Origin: CAYQUC01 sp964514215
GTDB taxonomy: Bacteria; Pseudomonadota; Gammaproteobacteria; UBA6429; Thiohalophilaceae
NCBI GenBank assembly: GCA_964514215.1
Contig: CAZEPW010000064.1
Span: 1 to 19,864, forward strand
Reading direction: 5' to 3'
DNA: 19,864 nucleotides
Shown: positions 1 to 6,032 of the stretch, piece by piece
Layout of the letters: every line of letters starts with the position of its first letter
How positions within the stretch are numbered: position 1 is the stretch's first letter
Translations under genes and position numbers: made by a program
The notes under the pieces: model-generated
Seen by the model: the letters and a program-made list of their open reading frames with translations, nothing else
The model's database searches: none
What the model was told of the DNA's origin: nothing

Positions 1-19
1 CCTGAGCCTACAACCTGCT

Positions 20-48
20 CCACGTCCTAAGGACGTGGTTTTATTTTT
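20..48 (+). terminator. Rho-independent terminator of an upstream gene
   Basis: A perfect 8 bp stem, CCACGTCC (20-27) and GGACGTGG (31-38), closes a 3 nt loop and is followed by a T-rich tract (39-48). This is a textbook intrinsic terminator for something transcribed rightward from beyond the left edge. Only the last 19 bases of that unit are in view, so its identity cannot be told. Confidence 0.8.
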
Positions 49-84
49 AATAAAATAAATGATGCTATTTCAAGTATTAAGGCT

Positions 85-201
85 ATGAGGGTAATTATTA
101 CTAAGACGAAATTATCAGATTTATTGGGATCAGAAAAGTTTGATAATGAAAAACACCTAATAGGCAATGTAATTTCTAGTGATAAATATAATGAAAATTA
201 A
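85..201 (+). CDS. Possible 38-residue ORF or gene remnant, unknown function
   Basis: An ATG at 85 opens a 38-codon frame ending in TAA at 199-201, overlapping the ATG of the next gene (191). The frame stays open back to about 31, across the terminator hairpin, but no better start is visible. The predicted peptide is hydrophilic and Lys/Asn-rich, with no signal peptide or recognisable domain. There is no convincing ribosome site. It could be a small gene coupled to the exported protein downstream, the decayed tail of a longer gene, or chance in AT-rich DNA. The overlap is the only positive sign. Confidence 0.2.
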   Translation: MRVIITKTKLSDLLGSEKFDNEKHLIGNVISSDKYNEN

Positions 202-718
202 ATTTTTTTTATTTTTAAGCTTTATAATATCTAGTCCATTTTGTGTTGTTGCAAATATTGTTAACAATATATCAAGTGATTTTACTATTGATAGATTGTT
301 AAAAAAAAATGGAATCGTAATATTTAGTACCACTGAATCTGGCATTAGAAGTGAAATTGAGCTTTATTTATTTTTTAAGAGTTCTTTTTTAGGTAAAGAT
401 GTTAATGCCAAAGTTTTAATGTGGAATAAAAATGGTGATGTTGATTTAGAAAAAACAACTAGGATTCGAGCCCAATCTTTCGGTCGACTGCATGTTTTAA
501 ATTTAACCACAGGATTTTATAAATTTTTTCGTTTTGAAAACCATGAGAATATGAAAAATAGGATAAGTTCGAAAAATTTATTTAATTTAAATGACAATGG
601 AGGATTTGTATTTAATTTTACTGTCATTCCTGGCGAAATTAAATATATCGAAAATATTAGTTTTTATTTTTTTCCTCTGGTATTTATAAGATTCGATGAG
701 AAACAAACATATTCGTGA
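191..718 (+). pseudogene. Exported protein of unknown function, probably frameshifted near its 3' end
   Basis: The product starts with a signal peptide (basic MKIK, then a hydrophobic run to about residue 21, cleavage probably after Val-Val-Ala), so it should be secreted or periplasmic. A GTG at 179 would add four residues; the ATG at 191 is preferred because it places the basic residues directly before the hydrophobic core. The mature part is rich in aromatic residues and beta-type sequence and ends with an xPGEIKYIxN stretch, vaguely like small secreted beta-sandwich proteins such as the DUF2846-like group; this likeness is only an impression. The frame stops at TGA 716-718. Removing one A from the AAA near 701 gives D-E-N-K-H-I-R-D-I-K and continues with a plausible tail (FRNKYPSLSNEKI) to a TAA at 792-794, overlapping the next gene by 8 bp. 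That suggests a one-base insertion in a gene of about 200 codons, or a sequencing error. Base use is strikingly AT-rich compared with the operons to the right. Confidence 0.5.
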
Positions 719-786
719 CATAAAAATATTTCGAAATAAATACCCTTCACTCTCTAATGAAAAAATAAAAATTGAGATGATGCGAC

Positions 787-1293
787 ATGAGTAAACATGG
801 GAAAAGTACTATTCTAATATTTATAGTATTCAATTGCATGGTGAGTTTTTGTAGTTTTTCGGTATTTGCCGATGAATTAACGGAGTACACTACAATAATG
901 TTTGATGACCAAAAAAAATTAACTAGAAAGCAAGAGCTTAACGCAACGTGTGCTGCTATCTCTTTGGATGAGGTTGTAAATTTATGGGGTAAAGTAAAAA
1001 AATTAAAAAATTTTGATAAAGATAATATTATAAAAATTATTAACTATATAATTGTTGTTCGCGCATGGGGACACGTTGAGTTATTTCAAACAAAAGAAAG
1101 AGAAATAAAAGAAAATGATATAGATTTAAAAATTAGCTATGCTATTTTAAATTTAATATACCGCGAGATGCGTTTTCTATATCTTGATCGTATTGTAACT
1201 CAAGGCATGGAAGGGCTTTTTAAAGCCGAGTATAATTTATGTGGTGAACATGTTTTTGTTATAACTAAAAATATAATGAAACTAATAAATTAA
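787..1293 (+). CDS. Small exported protein, unknown function
   Basis: A 168-residue protein with an N-terminal signal peptide: MSKHGK, a hydrophobic segment through about residue 27, and a probable cleavage at Val-Phe-Ala before Asp-Glu. The mature part of about 140 residues is charged and mostly helical in appearance (many Lys, Glu, Ile, Leu). It has one cysteine near its start (ATCAAI) and one near its end (NLCGEH), which could form a disulfide in the periplasm. I do not recognise the family. The ATG lies 8 bp inside the end of the reconstructed reading frame of the preceding gene, suggesting the two once formed a coupled pair. Both are much more AT-rich than the nor and cbb genes, which hints at a different origin. 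No strong ribosome site is seen before the start. Confidence 0.6.
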   Translation: MSKHGKSTILIFIVFNCMVSFCSFSVFADELTEYTTIMFDDQKKLTRKQELNATCAAISLDEVVNLWGKVKKLKNFDKDNIIKIINYIIVVRAWGHVELFQTKEREIKENDIDLKISYAILNLIYREMRFLYLDRIVTQGMEGLFKAEYNLCGEHVFVITKNIMKLIN

Positions 1294-1416
1294 AGTATTA
1301 ATTGAGCCTGCTAATCAAGCTGATTTTAATCTAAGTTATTTAAAGCTAATTTTTAAAAGTTAATAGGTTTCAGGTTATTATGAAAATTGCAAAAATCACT
1401 TTATAACATAATCTTA

Positions 1417-1430
1417 TTGATACACAGCAA
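1417..1430 (+). promoter_or_regulatory. Degenerate FNR/Dnr-like dyad
   Basis: TTGAT-ACAC-AGCAA matches the TTGAT-N4-ATCAA consensus except for one base in the right arm. It is about 125 bp upstream of the candidate start of transcription for the regulator, far from the usual -41.5 position, so autoregulation through this site is only a weak possibility. Confidence 0.2.
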
Positions 1431-1513
1431 ACACTACCCAATAGCTTAGATTGTATTTATCCTGAGTTTCAGTTTATTAAGGGAGTTAGTTCCGTTTAAA
1501 ACATAATAATTAT

Positions 1514-1542
1514 TTTACCTATTTTTTCGTTCCGAGTATACT
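1514..1542 (+). promoter_or_regulatory. Candidate sigma-70 promoter for the Dnr-like gene
   Basis: TTTACC (1514-1519, four of six to the -35 consensus), a 17 bp spacer and TATACT (1537-1542, five of six to the -10 consensus) precede the regulator by about 58 bp. This is the best-spaced promoter-like pair in the gap, but AT-rich DNA throws up such matches easily. Confidence 0.35.
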
Positions 1543-1599
1543 AGTTTTGTATTTAATCCACCTACGTCACTAATTTTTACTTTAAAATGGTTTAAAAGT

Positions 1600-2283
1600 A
1601 TGGAGTTCAATCGTTCTATTTTAGATGAGTTTCAGCATGTAGCGTTGTTTGAGGCGTTAGATAAGTCACAGCTTGAAGGGATAATTACCGCTTGCCGTAA
1701 AGTGACTCTAGCAGCGAAAGCAACCTTGTTTGAACGTGGTACACATGCTGATTATTTTTATTTATTGCATAGTGGTCAAATTAAACTATTTAGTCTTTCG
1801 GCCGTGGGTGATGAAAAAGTAATGGAAATTATTTATCCATCCCAAACGTTTGCAGAAGCCGTTATGTTTATGCCAAAACAATTTTATCCGGTTAGCGCTC
1901 AAGCAATAAATGACAGCGAGCTTTATTGTTTTGATATGAAATTATTTCGTGAATTGCTTGATAATTCCAAAGAAACTTGTTTTCGATTATTGAATATAAT
2001 GGGGAAACATCTTCATTATCGAGTTAATGAAATTAAAAATCTTAGTTTACATAATGCAACTTATCGATTGGTTGTTTATTTATTAGAGCAGTTACCCGTT
2101 GATGCCAATACCTTATCTGAAATTCATTTAAAAACACCAAAAAATATTATTGCAGCACGTCTTTCTATTAAGCCTGAAACGTTTTCGCGAATTTTATTAA
2201 ACCTTAGTAGGCAAGATCTAATTGAAGTTAATGGTAATGATATTAGCCTGTTGAATGTTGAGGGTATTCGCCTGCTTCTTTAA
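1600..2283 (+). CDS. dnr: Crp/Fnr-family nitric oxide / low-oxygen regulator, Dnr-like
   Basis: A 227-residue Crp/Fnr regulator, the same length as Pseudomonas aeruginosa Dnr as I remember it. The sensory beta-roll spans about residues 15-105, a long dimerisation helix about 115-147, and the winged helix-turn-helix about 150-220. The recognition helix reads KPETFSRILL, with the Glu193...Ser196-Arg197 pattern that reads TTGAT half sites. The N-terminal cysteine cluster of true FNR is absent, so it does not carry an oxygen-sensing 4Fe-4S cluster; Dnr proteins are thought to bind haem and sense NO. The N-terminus (MEF.R...LFEAL) aligns without gaps to remembered Dnr, supporting this start even though the ribosome site is weak. 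It sits 131 bp before norC on the same strand, and a TTGAT-N4-GTCAA site lies in between, so it probably activates the nor operon directly. Position 187, recalled as a haem-ligand histidine in P. aeruginosa Dnr, is Arg here. Confidence 0.85.
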   Translation: MEFNRSILDEFQHVALFEALDKSQLEGIITACRKVTLAAKATLFERGTHADYFYLLHSGQIKLFSLSAVGDEKVMEIIYPSQTFAEAVMFMPKQFYPVSAQAINDSELYCFDMKLFRELLDNSKETCFRLLNIMGKHLHYRVNEIKNLSLHNATYRLVVYLLEQLPVDANTLSEIHLKTPKNIIAARLSIKPETFSRILLNLSRQDLIEVNGNDISLLNVEGIRLLL

Positions 2284-2336
2284 AAATTAAATTGTTAAAT
2301 AGTACTATATTTTTATTCTCTTCTGGATTTCACAGC

Positions 2337-2350
2337 TTGATGTAAGTCAA
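2337..2350 (+). promoter_or_regulatory. Dnr/FNR box of the nor promoter
   Basis: TTGAT-GTAA-GTCAA matches the TTGAT-N4-ATCAA consensus with a single mismatch and lies in the dnr-norC gap. With its centre at -41.5, transcription would start near 2385 and the -10 hexamer would fall on ATAAAT (2373-2378), which is a fair -10. Geometry and context both fit a class II activated nor promoter. Confidence 0.8.
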
Positions 2351-2372
2351 GGTCATTCGTTGCTCACTATGA

Positions 2373-2378
2373 ATAAAT
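2373..2378 (+). promoter_or_regulatory. Probable -10 element of the norC promoter
   Basis: ATAAAT lies 32 bp (centre to centre) downstream of the Dnr box, as expected for a class II Fnr-type promoter. No -35 hexamer is needed in that arrangement. The predicted start of transcription is about 2385, which would leave a leader of about 30 nt before the ATG at 2415. Confidence 0.4.
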
Positions 2379-2399
2379 GCTGCTTCTAATTCAAGAATG

Positions 2400-2405
2400 A
2401 GGAGG
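2400..2405 (+). promoter_or_regulatory. Ribosome binding site that fixes the norC start
   Basis: A perfect AGGAGG is followed by a 9 nt spacer and the ATG at 2415. An in-frame ATG at 2397 lies upstream of this site and would have to translate the site itself (Arg-Arg), so 2415 is the better start. Confidence 0.8.
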
Positions 2406-2414
2406 CTGTTTAGC

Positions 2415-2849
2415 ATGAGTGACAAATTCACCAAATCGATGGCACGAAATATATTTTATGGTGGTTCTGTTTTTTTCTTTCTGTTGCTAGTGGCTCTGAC
2501 ATTTGACACTATTTTATCCTTACCAAAACGTGATCACCGAGAAAACATTACCGAACAGGTTGTTTTGGGTAAAAAAGTTTGGGAGCAAAATAATTGTGTC
2601 GGTTGCCATACCATCATGGGCGAGGGAGCATATTTTGCACCAGAGCTAGGAAATGTTTATACCCGATTTGGAAATAGTAAAGCAGCCATTATTGCTTTTA
2701 TTAAAAGTCGTCCGGCTGAGGGCGTCAAGGGGCGACGCAGTATGCCACAGTTTAATCTGAGTGATAAAGAACTGGATGCGATTGCCGAGTTTCTTAAATG
2801 GACTTCAGAAGTTGATACGGCTAATTGGCCACCCAATATTCAGGGATAA
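2415..2849 (+). CDS. norC: Nitric oxide reductase cytochrome c subunit NorC
   Basis: A 144-residue membrane-anchored cytochrome c that passes electrons to NorB for 2 NO + 2 e- + 2 H+ to N2O + H2O. One transmembrane helix (about residues 13-33) tethers a periplasmic haem domain. The haem site is Cys61-Val-Gly-Cys64-His65, and Met110 in the RRSMPQF stretch is the likely sixth ligand. The C-terminal ANWPPN is typical of NorC. The length matches the family. The start is taken at 2415 because of the AGGAGG at 2400-2405; the longer reading from 2397 is unlikely. norB follows 12 bp after the stop. Expression should depend on Dnr through the box at 2337-2350. Confidence 0.95.
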   Translation: MSDKFTKSMARNIFYGGSVFFFLLLVALTFDTILSLPKRDHRENITEQVVLGKKVWEQNNCVGCHTIMGEGAYFAPELGNVYTRFGNSKAAIIAFIKSRPAEGVKGRRSMPQFNLSDKELDAIAEFLKWTSEVDTANWPPNIQG

Positions 2850-2861
2850 GGAGAAGTTATA

Positions 2862-4244
2862 ATGCAATATTATTCACAGTCGGTTTCAAAATTGTATTTT
2901 ATCGCCGCCATTAGTTTATTTGTTGGGCAAATAGTATTTGGTGTTATTTTAGGTTTGCAATACGTTATTGGTGATTTTTTATTTCCTGAAATTCCATTTA
3001 ATGTTGCGCGAATGGTACATACTAATTTATTAATAATCTGGTTGTTATTTGGTTTTATGGGGGCAGCTTATTTCATCGTGCCCGAAGAAGCTGAAACTGA
3101 ATTACACAGCACTCGACTTGCCATTATTTTGTTCTGGGTGTTTCTTAGCGCGGCGGTATTAACCATTATTGGTTATCTTGCAGTACCGTATGCAACGCTG
3201 GCTAAAATAACGGGTAACGATATCTTGCCAACGATGGGACGGGAGTTTCTGGAGCAACCCACCATAACAAAAATTGGTATTGTTATTGTGGCGCTTGGCT
3301 TTTTATATAACATTAGTTTGACGGTGCTTAAAGGCCGCAAAACAGTCATTAGTATGGTGTTGTTAATTGGCTTATGGGGTTTGGCATTATTCTTTTTATT
3401 CTCATTTTATAATCCGGATAATTTGGTTCTTGATAAATATTTTTGGTGGTGGGTTGTTCATTTGTGGGTTGAAGGTGTTTGGGAATTAATTCTTGGTGCT
3501 ATCCTCGCTTTTGTTTTAATTAAAATGACCGGAGTGGATCGCGAAATAATTGAAAAATGGCTTTATGTGATTATTGGCATGAGTTTAATTACCGGTTTGA
3601 TCGGAACCGGACATCATTATTATTGGATCGGTGCACCGGAATATTGGCAATGGTGGGGCTCCATTTTCTCTGCTCTTGAACCGATTCCGTTTTTTATGAT
3701 GGTTATCTTTGCTTTTAATATGGTGAATAAACGTCGACGTGAACACCCGAATAAGGCTGCCATGTTATGGGCAATGGGAACACCAGTGATGGCATTTTTA
3801 GGTGCCGGTGTTTGGGGCTTTATGCATACTTTGGCTCCAGTGAATTATTACACACACGGTTCACAACTTACCGCGGCACATGGTCATATGGCATTTTATG
3901 GTGCTTATGTCATGGTGGTATTAGCGATTATTTCATATGCCATGCCATTGTTGCGAGGTCGTTCGGGTTGTAATAGCCATCGATCTCAAGTTGTGGAAAT
4001 GTGGTCTTTTTGGTTGATGACAATTGCGATGGTGTTTATTACCTTATTTTTAACCGGAGCCGGTATTTTACAAATATGGTTGCAACGTATTGGTGACAAT
4101 CCACTGCCGTTTATGGAAGTACAAGATAAAATTTCGGTTTTTTATTGGATGCGTGAAGCGGCTGGAATTGTTTTTCTACTGGGTTTGATATTGTACATTG
4201 TTAGTTTCTTTGTTTCGGCTAAAAAACCGCAGACGGTTAATTAA
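2862..4244 (+). CDS. norB: Nitric oxide reductase catalytic subunit NorB
   Basis: The 460-residue catalytic subunit of cytochrome c-type nitric oxide reductase, a haem-copper oxidase relative with a non-haem iron in place of copper; about 12 transmembrane helices are visible. The expected ligands are all present: His53 and His342 for haem b, His340 for haem b3, and His200, His251 and His252 for FeB. Glu204 and Glu208 in the HLWVEGVWE motif correspond to the conserved glutamates near the active site. It ends at the usual length without a fused cytochrome, so it is cNor rather than quinol-oxidising qNor, consistent with norC next to it. An AAGGAG site (2848-2853) precedes the ATG by 8 nt and overlaps the norC stop, so the two subunits are probably made together. 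Confidence 0.97.
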   Translation: MQYYSQSVSKLYFIAAISLFVGQIVFGVILGLQYVIGDFLFPEIPFNVARMVHTNLLIIWLLFGFMGAAYFIVPEEAETELHSTRLAIILFWVFLSAAVLTIIGYLAVPYATLAKITGNDILPTMGREFLEQPTITKIGIVIVALGFLYNISLTVLKGRKTVISMVLLIGLWGLALFFLFSFYNPDNLVLDKYFWWWVVHLWVEGVWELILGAILAFVLIKMTGVDREIIEKWLYVIIGMSLITGLIGTGHHYYWIGAPEYWQWWGSIFSALEPIPFFMMVIFAFNMVNKRRREHPNKAAMLWAMGTPVMAFLGAGVWGFMHTLAPVNYYTHGSQLTAAHGHMAFYGAYVMVVLAIISYAMPLLRGRSGCNSHRSQVVEMWSFWLMTIAMVFITLFLTGAGILQIWLQRIGDNPLPFMEVQDKISVFYWMREAAGIVFLLGLILYIVSFFVSAKKPQTVN

Positions 4245-4263
4245 CTTAAAAGTGGAAATTTAA

Positions 4264-5076
4264 ATGATCGATAATCTACAAAATAGAGTAGATAACCAGC
4301 ATGAGTTTTTCTATCTTGCAGCGGCCAACGAAGTTGCATTATTTGAACACGCTTGGCGTGCTCAATTGCCCGTGCTCATCAAGGGGCCAACCGGTTGCGG
4401 TAAGACACGTTTTATTCAACACATGGCAGAAAAATTAAATCGGCCACTTTATACGGTTGCATGTCACGATGATTTAACGGCGGCCGATTTGGTGGGTCGT
4501 CATCTCATTGGTAATGGTTCAACGTATTGGGTTGATGGTCCGTTAACACGGGCAGTCCGCGAAGGCGGAATTTGTTATTTGGATGAAGTTGTTGAAGCGC
4601 GCAAAGACACAACAGTAGTATTACACCCACTATCCGATGATCGGCGTATGTTAGCAATTGAACGTACCGGTGAAGTATTACAAGCACCAGCAGAATTCAT
4701 GTTGGTGGTTTCTTATAATCCGGGGTATCAAAACTTGCTTAAAGGTTTAAAACCCAGCACCCGGCAGCGTTTTGTATCATTACGTTTTTCATACCCTGAG
4801 GCAGAGCAAGAACAAAATATTGTGTTAGCTGAAACCGGTATTTCACCACACTTGGCGAAGCAACTGGTCTCATTAGCGCACGCATTTAGAGCGCTAAAAG
4901 ATCACGACTTGGAAGAAAATGCCAGTACCCGTTTGCTGGTTTACACTGCAACATTAATACAAGCCGGTTTTGGTGCAGTAGAGGCCTGTCGAGCAGCATT
5001 GGTTGAGCCGTTAACGGATGACGAAGAAACAGTGAACGCATTAATGGAAGTGGTTTATGCTACCTTTGGGCAATGA
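4264..5076 (+). CDS. norQ: NorQ, MoxR-family AAA+ ATPase for NO reductase maturation
   Basis: A 270-residue MoxR/CbbQ/NorQ-type AAA+ ATPase. Walker A is GPTGCGKT (41-48), Walker B is ICYLDE (103-108) with Asp107-Glu108, sensor 1 is SYNP (150-153), and STRQRF (165-170) holds the likely arginine finger. NorQ works with NorD in the cytoplasm to load or remodel NorB, probably for insertion of the non-haem iron. It begins 19 bp after norB, and its stop overlaps the start of the FeS membrane protein in an ATGA, so the two are translationally coupled. It is closely related to CbbQ encoded on the opposite strand at 15870-16691; it is called NorQ from its place in the nor operon. Confidence 0.92.
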   Translation: MIDNLQNRVDNQHEFFYLAAANEVALFEHAWRAQLPVLIKGPTGCGKTRFIQHMAEKLNRPLYTVACHDDLTAADLVGRHLIGNGSTYWVDGPLTRAVREGGICYLDEVVEARKDTTVVLHPLSDDRRMLAIERTGEVLQAPAEFMLVVSYNPGYQNLLKGLKPSTRQRFVSLRFSYPEAEQEQNIVLAETGISPHLAKQLVSLAHAFRALKDHDLEENASTRLLVYTATLIQAGFGAVEACRAALVEPLTDDEETVNALMEVVYATFGQ

Positions 5077-6032
5077 AACTGATCGCAATGCTTGGCTTTG
5101 ATAAATTGCTAATGCGCCGCTATTCATCAAATCGCCAACGTTGGCGTAAGTTATTGCAATACAGTTTTTTTTTGCTTTTTATTTTTGCGCCAATATTTGA
5201 TATTTTTCGACTTGATTTAAATTTAGGGCACTTTATTTTTTTTGGTTATAATTGGACGCTTGGTCTCGAGCCATTTTTAGCCGGACAAGCCAGTGCTGGT
5301 GATGCAGTATTGAGTTTAATATTGCACGCTTTTTTACCGCTGTTAGCCGTTGTTGCAACGTTTGGTTTTGTTTCATGGAAATACGGTCGGCTTTATTGTG
5401 GTTGGTTATGTCCGCATTTTTCAGTTGTTGAAACCATTAATGCTTTAATGCGCAGAGCCAGTGGCAAATTAAGTTTTTGGGATACTAAAACAACACTCAA
5501 AAAACCCGATGGTAGTCAAATAAAAGCGCAAAAAAAATATTGGTTTTTCGTTTATAGTGCAGTCGTTTTTTTTGCTTTTCTATGGGCTGTGGTGTTTTTA
5601 AGTTATTTATTACCACCAAAAGAAATTTATTATAATCTGTTTCATTTAAGTTTAACGCGTAATCAAATGTTGTTTATTGGTGTTGCAACAGTATTATTAA
5701 GTATTGAATTTTTATTTGCACGTCATTTATTTTGCCGTTTTGCCTGCGCTGTTGGCGTGTTTCAAAGCTTGGTGTGGATGGCCAATAAACGCGCACTGGT
5801 TGTTAGTTTTAACCGGCCTCATGCCAAACAATGTCAAGATTGTTTTAATGCTTGTGATAATGAATGTCCGATGCGCCTCAAGCCGCGTTCGATAAAACGA
5901 CGCATGTTTAATTGCACCGAATGTGGTTTGTGCTTAAACGCCTGTGAACAAGTTCAAGGTGATCTTGGCAAACCCGCATTATTAAGTTGGCAGGATGGCC
6001 AAATGGCATTACCCGAAAGTGATTCAAAATAA
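5073..6032 (+). CDS. Membrane-bound 4Fe-4S protein of the NapH/NosR/CcoG type, in the nor operon
   Basis: A 319-residue integral membrane iron-sulfur protein. Hydrophobic segments lie at about residues 28-45, 82-102, 155-180 and 198-218. Two CxxxC motifs follow membrane segments: Cys109-GWL-Cys113-Pro, and Cys221-RFA-Cys225, which lacks the usual following proline. The C-terminal cytoplasmic part carries two cluster motifs: Cys254, 257, 261, 265-Pro (irregular CX2CX3CX3CP) and Cys281, 284, 287, 291 (regular CX2CX2CX3C without the proline). This resembles the membrane FeS parts of NapH, NosR and CcoG (FixG/RdxA), which move electrons across the membrane for periplasmic reductase or copper/haem maturation. 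Its ATG overlaps the norQ stop by 4 bp, and its stop shares a base with the norD start. That points to a role in activating or feeding NO reductase, but this is inference and no standard symbol fits. Confidence 0.85.
   Translation: MKLIAMLGFDKLLMRRYSSNRQRWRKLLQYSFFLLFIFAPIFDIFRLDLNLGHFIFFGYNWTLGLEPFLAGQASAGDAVLSLILHAFLPLLAVVATFGFVSWKYGRLYCGWLCPHFSVVETINALMRRASGKLSFWDTKTTLKKPDGSQIKAQKKYWFFVYSAVVFFAFLWAVVFLSYLLPPKEIYYNLFHLSLTRNQMLFIGVATVLLSIEFLFARHLFCRFACAVGVFQSLVWMANKRALVVSFNRPHAKQCQDCFNACDNECPMRLKPRSIKRRMFNCTECGLCLNACEQVQGDLGKPALLSWQDGQMALPESDSK

Larger units (their letters stand above)
1294..1599. other. Intergenic region upstream of the Dnr-like regulator
   Basis: 306 bp without a supported gene. 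It holds a short 5 bp dyad just after the preceding gene (1313-1325, AATCA-AGC-TGATT), a degenerate FNR-like dyad (1417-1430), a copy of a TTATCC-GAGTT-CAG type motif (1457-1476) that recurs inverted near the right end of the window, and a candidate sigma-70 promoter (1514-1542). The rest is AT-rich and featureless. Confidence 0.5.

Noticed and set aside
2397..2414. Upstream norC start
   Set aside because: It would translate through the AGGAGG ribosome site; the ATG at 2415 has ideal spacing.
3767..3973. 68-residue frame inside norB
   Set aside because: It is in another frame of a fully conserved catalytic gene, and its Cys/Trp-rich translation has no family likeness.
4264..5076. Reading norQ as a second cbbQ
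   Set aside because: The families overlap in sequence, but operon position between norB and norD decides the name.
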